Part shown: piece after piece, positions 51,876 through 62,346 of the stretch | How positions within the stretch are numbered: position 1 is the stretch's first letter | Layout of the letters: each line of letters starts with the position of its first letter | Source: Campylobacter concisus ATCC 51562 | GTDB taxonomy: Bacteria; Campylobacterota; Campylobacteria; Campylobacterales; Campylobacteraceae | NCBI RefSeq assembly: GCF_000466745.1 | Contig: NZ_ANNI01000003.1 | Coordinates: 124,001 to 188,000 of the forward strand | Direction: 5' to 3' | DNA: 64,000 nucleotides | The notes under the pieces: model-generated | What the model was told of the DNA's origin: nothing | The model's input: only the letters and a program-made list of their open reading frames with translations | The model's database searches: none | Translations under genes and position numbers: made by a program

Positions 51876-52544
51876 TTAATTTTTAATGCTGCTTAATATT
51901 TTTTGACCATTTTGGCTTAAGATTTTACCTTTGAAATTTTCCTTGCAAAACTCCAAAATAAGAGCGTGATAGAGTTTTAAAATTTCAATCTCATCAAATT
52001 TCTCGCTATCAAGAATTTTATAAATTTCATCATAATCAAGCGAGCTAAACCACTCAACCGCCTCATCGTAGCTCTCAAAAATATAGTCAAAATATGCCAT
52101 TATCCTAAGCGCATAAGCATCAACAACCATATATGGCTTACCGCAAGCATAAGCAAGTATTGCATCACAAGTCTCGGCTCCAACACCTTTTACGCTTATG
52201 AGCCACTCACGACTTACATTTTCTTTGAAATTTTCAAAGTCGTCAAACTCGTTTCTTATGGCTTGGCAAAGCGTCTTTAGCCGTTTAGCCTTTGTGTTAT
52301 AAAAGCCACTTGGCTTTATAAGCGTGGCAAGCTCACTGTTTTCAAGAGAACAGATGCCATTTAGGCTATCTTTACCTGCATTTTTTAGATTATTTAGCGC
52401 TTTTTCTACGTTTTTCCAGTTGGTATTTTGCACTAAAATAGCACCCAAAACAACCTCAAAAGTGCCCTCACCTGGCCATTTTAGCTCATCAAAATTTTTG
52501 TTTTTGTGATTAAACAAGGTTAAAAATAGATCGGTTGAAGTCAT
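51876..52544 (-). CDS. magIII: 3-methyladenine DNA glycosylase MagIII (HhH-GPD)
   Basis: A 222-residue HhH-GPD protein without the C-terminal Fe-S cysteine cluster of endonuclease III. VKGVGAETCDAILAYACGKP is the helix-hairpin-helix with Glu-Thr where Nth has the catalytic Lys; the Asp in MVVDAYALRI is kept. KPSGFYNTKAKRLKTLC closely resembles Helicobacter MagIII, a monofunctional 3-methyladenine glycosylase, as I recall. It overlaps the ATPase gene by 4 bases and heads toward mfd on the same strand. Confidence 0.88.
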   Translation of the reverse strand: MTSTDLFLTLFNHKNKNFDELKWPGEGTFEVVLGAILVQNTNWKNVEKALNNLKNAGKDSLNGICSLENSELATLIKPSGFYNTKAKRLKTLCQAIRNEFDDFENFKENVSREWLISVKGVGAETCDAILAYACGKPYMVVDAYALRIMAYFDYIFESYDEAVEWFSSLDYDEIYKILDSEKFDEIEILKLYHALILEFCKENFKGKILSQNGQKILSSIKN

Positions 52545-53305
52545 TTTAAATTTTCTTTAAAAGTTAGATAAAACTGCTTTGCTGTCCTACCACTTCTGCT
52601 AGCTCTGAGTGTTGCGAAATTTTTAGCAAGCGTATGAAGCTCCTCTTTGTCGCCTGCGTAGTCTTTAAAGTAAAAATCAACCATTTTTAGATACTCATCG
52701 TAGTTGCCTTGATAAAAGCTGATCCAAAGACCAAAGCGATCGGATAGAGAAATTTTCTCCTGAGCTGCGTCGCTGTAGTGGATTTCGCCGTCAATTAGCT
52801 CTGAGTTTTCATTTTCACTTTTAAACTCGCTTATTAAATGTCTACGATTTGATGTAGCGTATAAAAGTACGTTTTTTGGCGGCTTTTGGATAGAGCCGTC
52901 CATTATAGGTTTTAGAAATTTATACTCATTGCTGCCATTTTCAAAGCTTAGATCATCACAAAAAATGATAAATTTAAACTCGCTTTTTCTGATCTCATCG
53001 ATGATATCGCCAAGGTATTTTAGATCCTCGCAACCGATCTCAATGATGCGAAGCCCAGCTTTATAAAATTTAGTAAAAACAGCCCTTACAAGGCTTGACT
53101 TGCCACATCCTCTCTCACCCCAAAGAAGCACGTGATTTGCGTCTTTACCTTCTATAAAATTTAGAGTATTTTTTAGCAAAATTTCTTTTTGTTTCTCTAG
53201 CCCGTAAAGTGAGTCGATATCTACAAAATCAATATCATCAACTGGTTTTAGCATGCCTTTTGTGTTTCTATATATCGCTGCATACTTCACGCCCCAATCT
53301 ATCAT
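52541..53305 (-). CDS. AAA+-type ATPase, DUF815 family
   Basis: A 254-residue P-loop ATPase: VLLWGERGCGKSSLVRAVFT (Walker A, about 58-77), FIIFCDDLSFE (Walker B), YATSNRRHLISEFKSENEN (sensor-like Asn-Arg). It matches DUF815 (predicted AAA+). Function unknown. It overlaps mfd and magIII by 4 bases each, so it is cotranslated with DNA repair genes. Confidence 0.88.
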   Translation of the reverse strand: MIDWGVKYAAIYRNTKGMLKPVDDIDFVDIDSLYGLEKQKEILLKNTLNFIEGKDANHVLLWGERGCGKSSLVRAVFTKFYKAGLRIIEIGCEDLKYLGDIIDEIRKSEFKFIIFCDDLSFENGSNEYKFLKPIMDGSIQKPPKNVLLYATSNRRHLISEFKSENENSELIDGEIHYSDAAQEKISLSDRFGLWISFYQGNYDEYLKMVDFYFKDYAGDKEELHTLAKNFATLRASRSGRTAKQFYLTFKENLK

Positions 53306-56247
53306 TTCTTATCCTTTCTTAGATAGACCAAAATTTCAGCCAAAACATCATCATCGTCCTTGCTACGTGACTTTAGCCTGATTTTCTCATCATCATTTTT
53401 TGTTATTAGTATATTTTGTTCGCTGTTTGAGATAGTCTTTATGCCAGCTTTTAGGGCTAAAATTTTGATGATGATAAGGTCTAAAAACTGCTTTGTAAAT
53501 GTATCTATCTTGCCAAATCTATCCTCAAGCTCGCTTTGTATCTCATAGACTTCACTCACTTCTTTGCACTTGCTAAGGCGCCTGTAAATTTCAAGCCTTA
53601 GCCTATCTTCTCTTATAAATTCTTGATTTAAAAAGGCGCTCACACTAAGCTTTAGATCGATCTTGTCTAGCTTTGCTGAGTCTTGATTAAGAAGCTTGTT
53701 TATCTCATCTTCTAGCATCTTTAGATATAGCGAGTAGCCGATAGCCTCGATGTGGCCGCTTTGCGCCTCGCCGATGATGTTGCCACCACCTCTTATCTCA
53801 AGATCGTGATAAGCTAGCACTGAGCCAGCGCCTAAAAATGAGTTGCCTTCAAGTGCTACAAGGCGTTTTAGAGCGTCTTTACTAATAGCATCTTTATCTT
53901 CAACTAAAAAGTAGCAGTAGGCCTGCTTGTCGCTTCTACCCACGCGACCGCGCAGCTGATGCAGGTCAGCCATGCCAAATTTATTAGCATTTTCTACGAT
54001 TATGGTGTTTGCATTTGGCAAGTGGATGCCGCTTTCAACGATGCTGGTGCAAAGTAGCAAGTCGTACTCGCCCCGCTCAAATTTCATCATCTCATCTTCA
54101 GCGACTTTTGCATTTATCTTTGAGTGAAGGATCAAAATTCTAAGCTTTGGCAAAATTTTTCTTAGCTCATTTGCTGTTTGTTCGATGTCTGCGATGTGAT
54201 TGTGGATGTAAAAGGTCTGCCCTCCACGTCTTAGCTCACGCATGATCGCCTCTTTGACGACCTTTTCGTCCCACTCTCTAACACTTGTTCTCACATCTAG
54301 CCTCGAGCTTGGCGGGGTGGTCAAAATGCTATATGTTTTTATCTTGCTAAGCGCCATATTTAGGCTTCTTGGTATAGGAGTGGCACTCATGCTTAAGATG
54401 TGTGAATTTTGAGAAATTTCTTTTAACTGCTCTTTTTGTTTAACGCCAAATTTATGCTCTTCATCAACCACTATAAGCCCTAAATTCTCAGCCTTTACAC
54501 CAAGAAGTGCATGCGTACCCACGCAAACTATAGGCTCATTTTCTTTTAGCGCCTTTTGCAGGCTTGATTTTTCTTTAGCGCTTGAGAAGCGATCCAGCCT
54601 AAAGACCTTTATGCCAAATTTGCTAAATCTTTGGCTTAGTGTCTTGTAGTGCTGCGAGCTAAGAAGTGTCGTTGGCACGAAGAAAAATGCGCTAAAGCCT
54701 GATTTTATGCAGGTAAATATAGCATTCATCGCAACTTCAGTCTTGCCAAAGCCAACATCACCGCTAAGCAGCCTATCCATCACCTTGCCGCTTTTTAGCT
54801 CATCTTTTATATCATTTACCGCTTTTTGCTGATCACTCGTATATGAAAAGCCAGCGTCTTGAACGAAATTTAGATAAGAGATATCCTCTTTTTGTAAAAT
54901 TTTGCCTGCGATTAGCTCCCTTTTTGCAGCCATTGCTACGATCTTTGAGGCGATCGCGAAGAGTTTTTCTCTGACCTTTTCTTTTATCTTGGCAAAATTT
55001 GCCTTGCCTAAGCGATCAAGCACCGCCATAGAGCCATTTTGTGCGATGTAGCGGTCTATCAAATTTAGATGCTCGACTGGCAAAAGAAGCTTGTCGTCAT
55101 TTTGGTAGGCGATAACCACAAATTCCTTTGTCGCGCCCAAAACTTTGATCTTTTCAAGCCCTAAAAATCTACCTATACCATAATCTTCATGCACGACATA
55201 GTCATTTACTTTTAGCTCATCGACCACGAGACTTGAGCGTTTAACTCGCCTTTTTTTCTCAAATTTATTTAGTGAAACGACTATATTGTCACTCGAAGTT
55301 ATATTTACTACAAGAGGCGAAATTTCAAGCTTTACATTTGCAAAGCCATCAAGCTCATAGCCCTTAAAAAGTCCTTCATTTCTTGAAAGAACGGTTATAT
55401 TTTTACTCTTATTTAGCTCAAAAAAGTCAAAATTTAAAGTGACTTCTAAGTCTTTATAGACCTTTGGCTCAGGCAAAATTTCAATGCCCTTAAATTTATC
55501 CTTGGGTGCATCATAAATTTCAAAATCGATCTTTTTAACAAGCTTTGAGTCAAATTCTTTCAAGTAGTCGCTAAAGCTATCTATCGCCCAAAATCCAAGT
55601 GAATTTAGATCACTCACCAAGGCGTCGCTTTGCATATCCTCGATCTTTTGGCTAACTTTTTCAAACTCATCTTTGCTTAAATTTGCGATAAATGGCACGA
55701 TCTCAGCTTCGCTTAGCTCATTTTTGTTGCTAATTTGCGTGGCGGTATTATAATTTCTTATGCTTTCCACCTCATCGCCAAAGAGTAAAATTCTAACAGG
55801 ATCGTCCATATTTACGCCGTAAATGTCAATGACTTCGCCACGAATGCTAAACTCGCCAACGCTCTCAACGATATCGACACACTCGTAACCAAAGCGTATG
55901 AGTAGGTCGGCAAATTCGCTTAAATTTAGATTATCTTTTAGCTTGATCGTTGAGCTTTCTAGGTTTTTTTGCGTTGGAAGTGGGTTTAAAAGCGTACTAA
56001 ATGGGCTTATGATGATCTTTTTGCCATCAAATTTGTAGTATTTGCTAAGAACGGATGAAATTTCAAAAAGCTCTTCGTTAAAGCTTCTTAGATCATCGCC
56101 CTTTTTAGCTCTAAAATCAGGTAGTTTAAATGCGCTAAAGCCAGCAAAACTGGCCGCATCAGCGCAGAGTGCCGCCTCTTTGTCATCTTCGCAGATGAGA
56201 ATTTGTGGGGCGTGTGTTAAAAGATACTCATAAACCTTTGCTTGCAT
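53302..56247 (-). CDS. mfd: Transcription-repair coupling factor Mfd
   Basis: A 981-residue Mfd. Order: UvrB-like N-terminal region (shorter than in E. coli, whose Mfd has 1148 residues), RNA polymerase-interacting domain (NDYVVHEDYGIGRFLGLEKI), SF2 helicase with LLSGDVGFGKTEVAM, VVDEEHKFG and RGRVGRSDKQAYCYF, and the TRCF C-terminal domain. It removes stalled RNA polymerase and recruits UvrA. It overlaps folC by 20 bases and the ATPase gene by 4. Confidence 0.97.
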   Translation of the reverse strand: MQAKVYEYLLTHAPQILICEDDKEAALCADAASFAGFSAFKLPDFRAKKGDDLRSFNEELFEISSVLSKYYKFDGKKIIISPFSTLLNPLPTQKNLESSTIKLKDNLNLSEFADLLIRFGYECVDIVESVGEFSIRGEVIDIYGVNMDDPVRILLFGDEVESIRNYNTATQISNKNELSEAEIVPFIANLSKDEFEKVSQKIEDMQSDALVSDLNSLGFWAIDSFSDYLKEFDSKLVKKIDFEIYDAPKDKFKGIEILPEPKVYKDLEVTLNFDFFELNKSKNITVLSRNEGLFKGYELDGFANVKLEISPLVVNITSSDNIVVSLNKFEKKRRVKRSSLVVDELKVNDYVVHEDYGIGRFLGLEKIKVLGATKEFVVIAYQNDDKLLLPVEHLNLIDRYIAQNGSMAVLDRLGKANFAKIKEKVREKLFAIASKIVAMAAKRELIAGKILQKEDISYLNFVQDAGFSYTSDQQKAVNDIKDELKSGKVMDRLLSGDVGFGKTEVAMNAIFTCIKSGFSAFFFVPTTLLSSQHYKTLSQRFSKFGIKVFRLDRFSSAKEKSSLQKALKENEPIVCVGTHALLGVKAENLGLIVVDEEHKFGVKQKEQLKEISQNSHILSMSATPIPRSLNMALSKIKTYSILTTPPSSRLDVRTSVREWDEKVVKEAIMRELRRGGQTFYIHNHIADIEQTANELRKILPKLRILILHSKINAKVAEDEMMKFERGEYDLLLCTSIVESGIHLPNANTIIVENANKFGMADLHQLRGRVGRSDKQAYCYFLVEDKDAISKDALKRLVALEGNSFLGAGSVLAYHDLEIRGGGNIIGEAQSGHIEAIGYSLYLKMLEDEINKLLNQDSAKLDKIDLKLSVSAFLNQEFIREDRLRLEIYRRLSKCKEVSEVYEIQSELEDRFGKIDTFTKQFLDLIIIKILALKAGIKTISNSEQNILITKNDDEKIRLKSRSKDDDDVLAEILVYLRKDKK

Positions 56248-57430
56248 AGTACTCTTTTAAAAAGGCTTCGGCCAAGTGAAACGAACCAAATGCTAGGTAA
56301 ATTTTGCCGTTTTTTGCATCTTTTATATCGTTCATATCGCTTGACTCAAACTCTCTATGCGAAATTTTAAGCTCGTTTAACGCTTTATTTATGAGCTCTC
56401 CGCCAAGCTCCCTACCCTCGCAGTGATAGTGATAAAGCAGCACATCCTCAACGACTGGCTTTAAAGCTGCCAAAACCGCTTTGAAATCTTTATCCAAGAA
56501 CGAATTATATACCAAGGTAAGCTTCTTGCCAACAAACTCACCTTGGCTAAATTTCTTAGCAACAGCCTTTGCGCCAAGCTCGTTGTGACCGACATCAACG
56601 TATAAATTTGAAGCGATCTTTTCGCATCTGCCTCGAAGCGTAAGAGCACCCAGCTTTTTGATATCTATGCTGCTATCTAAAATTTTAGCCGTAGCGTAGG
56701 CTAGAGTTAAATTTGATCGTAAAAACTCTGGTAGATTAAATTTATTTGCATAGTTTGCGATCTCGTTTAAATTTTCTTTGGTTAAAATTTCTCTTGGGAA
56801 GCTTAAAGTGGAGCCTTTTTCACTTGCGATCTCTTTTGCGATAGCGATACTTGTATCGTTCATTTCGTCATTTAAAATAGCTCTTGCGCCCATAGCCTCA
56901 AACTTCGTGCGTGAAATTTCTTCTAGGCTATTTCCAAGAACTGCCGTGTGATCAAGCCCAATAGGCGTAAAAATGCTTAACTCTTTTTCAAAAACATTTG
57001 TCGCATCAAGCACACCGCCCATACCAGCCTCGCAGACAAAGTAGTCGCAACCCTCAAAAAGTATAGCTGAAAGCAATGTCATATACTCAAAATAACTTGT
57101 TTTTATCTTGTATTCATCGCTTAGAAGTCCTTGCAGGCGCTCGTGAGCTGCTTCTAAAATTTCATCACTAGCGACTTCGCCATTTAACCAAAATCGCTCA
57201 TTAAACTTAAATATATGAGGGCTCGTGTAGTGCCCTACTTTTGCGCCATTTTGGCTTAAAATTTGCGCTAAAAAGCGGCCAGTGCTGCCTTTGCCATTTG
57301 TGCCTATTATGTGAATAATCTTAAATGGCTTTATATGTTCTTTTATAGTCGCATACGCTCTAATAATCCTGCCGTAGTCAATCTCTTTATAGTAAAGTGG
57401 TTTGCCATCAAGAAATTTAGCTAGGCTCAT
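56228..57430 (-). CDS. folC: Bifunctional folylpolyglutamate synthase / dihydrofolate synthase
   Basis: A 400-residue Mur ligase-family enzyme: HIIGTNGKGSTGRFLAQILS (P-loop, about 40-59), GHYTSPHIFKFNERF, FEGCDYFVCEAGMGGVLDAT and VYNSFLDKDFKAVL. It adds glutamate to folates. It overlaps the diguanylate cyclase gene by 4 bases and mfd by 20, in a long same-strand gene block. Confidence 0.95.
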   Translation of the reverse strand: MSLAKFLDGKPLYYKEIDYGRIIRAYATIKEHIKPFKIIHIIGTNGKGSTGRFLAQILSQNGAKVGHYTSPHIFKFNERFWLNGEVASDEILEAAHERLQGLLSDEYKIKTSYFEYMTLLSAILFEGCDYFVCEAGMGGVLDATNVFEKELSIFTPIGLDHTAVLGNSLEEISRTKFEAMGARAILNDEMNDTSIAIAKEIASEKGSTLSFPREILTKENLNEIANYANKFNLPEFLRSNLTLAYATAKILDSSIDIKKLGALTLRGRCEKIASNLYVDVGHNELGAKAVAKKFSQGEFVGKKLTLVYNSFLDKDFKAVLAALKPVVEDVLLYHYHCEGRELGGELINKALNELKISHREFESSDMNDIKDAKNGKIYLAFGSFHLAEAFLKEYYASKGL

Positions 57431-59001
57431 TTTTCCTCGATTATCTTTGGCATTACTTGATTTCTACCATTTTCTTTTGAGAGATAAAGCATCTTGTCAG
57501 CAGCCTCAAGTGTCATCGTCTCGCTTAAATTTGCACTTCTTGTCGCTATACCAGAGCTTATAGTAACCTTAATACGCTCATTTTTATAGATAAATTTGAA
57601 ATTTTCTATCATACTTCTTAGCTTATCTCCAAATTTAACACTATCTTTTAAGCCAGTACTTGGAAGCAAGATTACAAATTCTTCGCCACCATATCTACCA
57701 ACGAAATCAACCTTTCTAGCGTTTTTCTTAAGTACTTGAGCCACTGCTGAAAGAATAACATCTCCAGCCTCATGCCCATAAGTATCATTTATGCTTTTGA
57801 AATGATCAATATCAACAAAGCAGATAGAATAGTCAGTCCCATAGCGTTTATATGCCTCTTCGATGCGTTGAATCTCGTTCATCAAAGCACGCTTAGTAGA
57901 TACCTTTGTCAAAAAGTCTTCTTTGCTCTCCAGCTTAGCTTCCTCAAGCTCTTTTTCAAGGCTATTCACTCTATTTTGAAGCTCTAAGATAGTAGCTTGT
58001 CTATTGTGCATCTCGATACCAAGCTCTTTGCTCTCGATCTCCAAAGCACCAGCGATCTCAATAAGCATGCTTCTTACTTGATCAATGCTATTTGTATTTA
58101 AATTTACATTTTTTAGATCATTTTTAATGCTTTTTACTTTATCAGAACTACTTTGTGAACTAACTGCAATATCAGAAATTCTCTCACTTATATTTTGTAA
58201 GACATTATTTAGCGAACCAACTTTTTCTATGATCTCCGTTCTATCTTCTTCTATTCTTCGATCAACAAATGCCTTTACCTTTTCTTGAAATTCTTTGCTA
58301 TTTAAGGTTTTAGGATTTTGCTTCAAAGTACTTCTTATCGTGCTAAGCTCTTCATCAAGATCCTTTGTAATAGAAGGCTCAAGAGTAAGGCTTAAAAGCT
58401 GAATCAAAACATCCTCTTCGCCATCTTCATCTTTTTGTGCAAGAAATTTCTCAAGTTCAGAACTCATTGTCTTTAAATCATCAAAATTTCTAACACCATA
58501 ATATTTCAAAAATTCTAAAAATTCAGTGTCATACGAGCTAACAAAGTCAAACCATCTAAGGCACATCTCTTCAAGATTTTTCTCATCATATCTTCTAGCA
58601 AGTAACTGCATACTTTGCTCTGCTAAGCTTTTTGCATCTTTATTGTGAAGCATCGAAATAGCTTGGAGAATTCTTCTAGCAAATGCGTTTAGTGACTGTA
58701 ACTTTTTATCATCAGCCACAAGACCTGCTCCTTGTTGAGTACCTCTAGAGAGCCTAGCAGTCATAAAAGCAACAAACTCATCGACCGTCTTTATATGAAG
58801 GCTCAAGGCTTGATTTTTATATTCATCACCAAGCCTTGAGATATATTTTTCTATCTTTTTACTCTCTTCTGTTGTAAAGCCATATTTTTTAGAAATTTCA
58901 TTATAGACTTCAGTGTAATTCTCTGGCGTTAGCATCAAATGGCGATCTTTGATCTCATTTAAGGCTTCCTTGACTATTTGACTAACGGTTACTGCTGCCA
59001 T
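57427..59001 (-). CDS. Diguanylate cyclase with long helical N-terminal region
   Basis: A 524-residue soluble protein. About 340 helical residues, including a coiled coil (LELQNRVNSLEKELEEAKLE), precede a GGDEF domain with VDIDHFKSINDTYGHEAGD and GRYGGEEFVILLP (GGEEF 438-442). An RxxD inhibitory site (RKVD, 429-432) sits five residues before it, so the product c-di-GMP may feed back. No membrane helix or PAS domain is visible. The gene is embedded between lptE (20-base overlap) and folC (4-base overlap). Input signal unknown. Confidence 0.93.
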   Translation of the reverse strand: MAAVTVSQIVKEALNEIKDRHLMLTPENYTEVYNEISKKYGFTTEESKKIEKYISRLGDEYKNQALSLHIKTVDEFVAFMTARLSRGTQQGAGLVADDKKLQSLNAFARRILQAISMLHNKDAKSLAEQSMQLLARRYDEKNLEEMCLRWFDFVSSYDTEFLEFLKYYGVRNFDDLKTMSSELEKFLAQKDEDGEEDVLIQLLSLTLEPSITKDLDEELSTIRSTLKQNPKTLNSKEFQEKVKAFVDRRIEEDRTEIIEKVGSLNNVLQNISERISDIAVSSQSSSDKVKSIKNDLKNVNLNTNSIDQVRSMLIEIAGALEIESKELGIEMHNRQATILELQNRVNSLEKELEEAKLESKEDFLTKVSTKRALMNEIQRIEEAYKRYGTDYSICFVDIDHFKSINDTYGHEAGDVILSAVAQVLKKNARKVDFVGRYGGEEFVILLPSTGLKDSVKFGDKLRSMIENFKFIYKNERIKVTISSGIATRSANLSETMTLEAADKMLYLSKENGRNQVMPKIIEEK

Positions 59002-59521
59002 TTCTATATCCTTTTACCGCTAAACTTGCGATATACTCATCAAAGGCCTCTTTTGATGCCTCTTTGATAGCTTCGTATTTTTGAGTATCACTAAGAATGC
59101 TGTCAGCAAATCTTACATCTTTTTGACGTCTTGCGACACTAAAGTCATACTCGCCAGTGGCTGGAATGTCAACCACGCTACCATCTTTAAATTTAGTCTT
59201 ATAATTTAAGCTTAAATGTGCTTTATATGACGTAATGTAGCCAAATTCATCATAAATGATCGCTTCGTAATTTAAATCTTTTACCAAAATAATTATCGAA
59301 GTATCAGCACTCTCTTTACTTGATAGATTTTTATTTAGCCTTGCGACCATACCTTCTTTTACAGCATCCTTTATCCAAACACTATTTTTTGGCTCTTCTT
59401 TACTGATGATCACATCAACGTAAATTTTATCACCTACTAGATCATGTGTGATCTTTGAAACCGGCTTATAACCACACCCGCAGATAAATATCGCAATAAA
59501 AAACGCTAAAAAATATCTCAA
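58982..59521 (-). CDS. lptE: LPS-assembly lipoprotein LptE
   Basis: A 179-residue lipoprotein with lipobox FICGCG. The domain after it (DLVGDKIYVDVIISKEEPKN) and its location 3 bases after leuS match LptE as annotated in C. jejuni, though sequence conservation in LptE is low. LptE plugs the LptD barrel that delivers lipopolysaccharide to the outer leaflet. It overlaps the diguanylate cyclase gene by 20 bases. Confidence 0.78.
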   Translation of the reverse strand: MRYFLAFFIAIFICGCGYKPVSKITHDLVGDKIYVDVIISKEEPKNSVWIKDAVKEGMVARLNKNLSSKESADTSIIILVKDLNYEAIIYDEFGYITSYKAHLSLNYKTKFKDGSVVDIPATGEYDFSVARRQKDVRFADSILSDTQKYEAIKEASKEAFDEYIASLAVKGYRNGSSNR

Positions 59522-59524
59522 AAT

Positions 59525-61990
59525 TTATCCTTTAATGACAAAATTTACTAATTTGCCTTTTATATAAATCTCTTTTAAAATTTCTTTTCCTTCAAGCCAT
59601 TTAGCCACATTTTGCTTAGCTAGCTTTAAAATTTCACCCTCACTCTCGCTTGCTGCCACTTCAAACTCGGCTCTTTTTTTACCATTTACTGTAACTGCAA
59701 GAGCGATGCTATCTTTTACAAAAACCTCTTCTTTTACGGCTATCTTTGTGAAATTTTTTCTACCAAAAAGCTCTTCACTAAGCTCATTTGCGATATGCGG
59801 CACGATAGGCTCTAGTAAATTTAAGATGATGAAAAAGCCCTCAGCATTTACATATTCGTTATCCTGCGCATTTATGGCATTTAGTGCCTCCATGCAAGCA
59901 GCGATTAGTGTATTAAAAGCAAATGTGTCTCCAAAAACTTCGGTTGATTTTTTAAGCGCTTCATAAATTTTTAGCCTTGCAAATTTCTCATCTTTGTTTA
60001 GACTTTCATGGTCTATCTGAGGCAGTTCGTCTATCTTTTTAATAGTCTGTGCCTTTTCCCAAAGTCTATTTAAAAACCTAAACGCACCCTCAACCGCACT
60101 GTCATTCCACTCAAGCTCTTTTTGAGGAGGAGCAGCAAACAAGATAAAGAGCCTTGCCGTATCGGCACCATATTTATTAATAATATCGTCAGGGTCTACG
60201 ACATTGCCCTTACTTTTACTCATCTTTTTACCATCTTTTAAAACCATGCCTTGAGTTAGCAGATTTTCAAATGGTTCATCGCCCCTTAGATAGCCTAGAT
60301 CTCTTAAGACCTTTTGGAAAAATCTAGCGTATAAAAGGTGCAAGATCGCATGCTCGATACCGCCGATATACTGATCTACATTCATCCAATAATTCACGCT
60401 CTTTTCATCAAGTGCTTTTTGCTCCCACGTCTTCTCATCGCTTGCAAATCTAGCAAAATACCAGCTACTCTCCACAAACGTATCCATCGTATCAGTCTCT
60501 CTGATCGCATCTTGTCCGCATTTTGGACACTTTGTAAATTTCCAAGCCGGATGTTTATCTAAAGGATTGCCCTCGCCTGTGATCTCGACATCTTCAGGTA
60601 GCGCGATAGGTAAATTTTCCTCTTTTTCAGGCACTACGCCGCAGCATTTGCAGTGCACTACTGGTATTGGCGCACCCCAGTATCTTTGGCGAGAAATTCC
60701 CCAGTCTCTTAGTTTATAGTTTGTGATCCTTTTGCCTAAACCATCTTTTTCAAATTTTTCTATTATGAAATTTTTAGCTTCTTCTGAAGCAAGTCCATTT
60801 ATAAGCTCAGAATTTATAGCAACTCCATACTCAGAGTATGCTTTAGAACCGTCGCTCTCGCCCTCAAGCGGCTTTACGACTGGTTTTATAGGAAGATTAA
60901 ATTTACTTGCAAACTCGAAGTCCCTTTGATCATGCGCAGGAACAGCCATGATAGCACCACTGCCGTAGTCAGCTAAGATAAAATTTGCAACCCAAACTGG
61001 GATTTTTTCATTGGTAAGTGGATGAACGACATAAATTCCTAAAAATTCTCCATCTTTTTCGCTCGCTTGACGCTCTCTTGGGCTTTGATTTAGGATTGTT
61101 TTTATCTTTGTCTTTTTGTTTTCATCAATTTTATCACTCTCAAGCAACACTTTTACAATAGGATGCTCAGGTGCAAGAGCAGTGTAGCTAACGCCGTAAA
61201 TCGTATCAGCCCTTGTAGTAAACACCTCAAAGCCATCAAATTTACCACCTAAAGCCTCTTTTGAAGCCTCATCAAGATAAAATTTAAACTCCAAGCCGTA
61301 GCTTCTGCCGATCCAGTTTTCTTGCATTGTAATTACTTGATTTGGCCATTTGCCTTCAAGAAGTTTTAGATCATCAAGTAGCTCGCTAGCATATTTTGTG
61401 ATGTTAAAGTAATATCCTGGAAGCTCTTTTTGCACCACTTCATTACCACATCTCCAGCATTTACCATCCTCTACCTGCTCATTTGCAAGCACAGTTTGAT
61501 CGTATTCGCACCAATTTATAATTGCATTTTTTCTATAAACAAGCCCTTTTTCAAACATCTTTATAAAAAAGCTTTGCTCCCATTTTGTGTAAAGTGGATC
61601 AGACGTGGCTAAAATTCTCTTTTTAGAAAATGAAAAACCAAGGCTTGCAAGCTCTTTTTTCATATAGTCGATGTTTTCATAAGTCCAAATTTTAGGGTGA
61701 ATTTTATGTTTTATGGCTGCGTTTTCAGCTGGCATGCCAAAGCTATCAAAGCCGATAGGATGAAGCACGTTGTAGCCGCTTTTTCTATATGACCTAGCCA
61801 GCGCATCACCGATAGAGTAGTTTCTTACATGCCCCATATGTATGCGTCCACTTGGATATGGAAACATGCTTAGGATATATTTTTTCGGCAAGCTTAGGTC
61901 ATCTTTTGGTTCAAATTCTTCATTTTTATCCCAAATTTCTTGCCATTTTTTTTCTATCTTTAAAGGCTCATATTTTCTCTTTTCAGCCAT
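59525..61990 (-). CDS. leuS: Leucyl-tRNA synthetase
   Basis: An 821-residue class I synthetase. The HIGH motif is HMGH in [18 protein letters not shown] (about 45-62), the KMSKS motif is intact ([10 protein letters not shown], about 610), and an editing domain with [13 protein letters not shown] is present; zinc-knuckle cysteines occur in VVHCKCCG and CPKCGQD. It charges tRNA-Leu. It starts 9 bases after the DUF6394-type gene. Confidence 0.98.
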   Translation of the reverse strand: MAEKRKYEPLKIEKKWQEIWDKNEEFEPKDDLSLPKKYILSMFPYPSGRIHMGHVRNYSIGDALARSYRKSGYNVLHPIGFDSFGMPAENAAIKHKIHPKIWTYENIDYMKKELASLGFSFSKKRILATSDPLYTKWEQSFFIKMFEKGLVYRKNAIINWCEYDQTVLANEQVEDGKCWRCGNEVVQKELPGYYFNITKYASELLDDLKLLEGKWPNQVITMQENWIGRSYGLEFKFYLDEASKEALGGKFDGFEVFTTRADTIYGVSYTALAPEHPIVKVLLESDKIDENKKTKIKTILNQSPRERQASEKDGEFLGIYVVHPLTNEKIPVWVANFILADYGSGAIMAVPAHDQRDFEFASKFNLPIKPVVKPLEGESDGSKAYSEYGVAINSELINGLASEEAKNFIIEKFEKDGLGKRITNYKLRDWGISRQRYWGAPIPVVHCKCCGVVPEKEENLPIALPEDVEITGEGNPLDKHPAWKFTKCPKCGQDAIRETDTMDTFVESSWYFARFASDEKTWEQKALDEKSVNYWMNVDQYIGGIEHAILHLLYARFFQKVLRDLGYLRGDEPFENLLTQGMVLKDGKKMSKSKGNVVDPDDIINKYGADTARLFILFAAPPQKELEWNDSAVEGAFRFLNRLWEKAQTIKKIDELPQIDHESLNKDEKFARLKIYEALKKSTEVFGDTFAFNTLIAACMEALNAINAQDNEYVNAEGFFIILNLLEPIVPHIANELSEELFGRKNFTKIAVKEEVFVKDSIALAVTVNGKKRAEFEVAASESEGEILKLAKQNVAKWLEGKEILKEIYIKGKLVNFVIKG

Positions 61991-61998
61991 TTTTTCTC

Positions 61999-62337
61999 CT
62001 AAAATTCTTCTTGAGCTTTACTTGATTCTATTAAAACCAAGGCTAGTGAAAATATATTTGCAATGACTGCGCCAATAGCTAGTGAATAGCTAAGTGTTAT
62101 ATTTTCAGAGACTTGCAAAATAACAAAAGCTGGTATAAGGTGCAAATCAGCAACCAGCGAGCTTGCAAAAAGCTCAGCTGAGAGTAAATTTTTAACACCG
62201 ATCTTAAGTAGCGTTGAAACCAAATTTATACTAGCTGCCACAAAAAGTGCAATCTCGTTTTTATCATATAAAAATTCTGCCGTAGTCGTAAGACTCATCA
62301 ATGCAAAAAATATGTAGATAACTTTTCCCCAGTTCAT
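61999..62337 (-). CDS. DUF6394-type small membrane protein
   Basis: A 112-residue protein with three to four hydrophobic helices ([59 protein letters not shown]). Such small proteins sit between secF and leuS in Campylobacter; I match it to DUF6394 with moderate certainty. No function known. It has a GGAGGG ribosome binding site and is 9 bases after secF. Confidence 0.7.
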   Translation of the reverse strand: MNWGKVIYIFFALMSLTTTAEFLYDKNEIALFVAASINLVSTLLKIGVKNLLSAELFASSLVADLHLIPAFVILQVSENITLSYSLAIGAVIANIFSLALVLIESSKAQEEF

Positions 62338-62346
62338 TATCCCTCC

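Noticed and set aside
51876-52544. Endonuclease III (Nth)
   Set aside because: The catalytic Lys position is Glu-Thr and the four-cysteine Fe-S motif at the C-terminus is missing; MagIII fits better.
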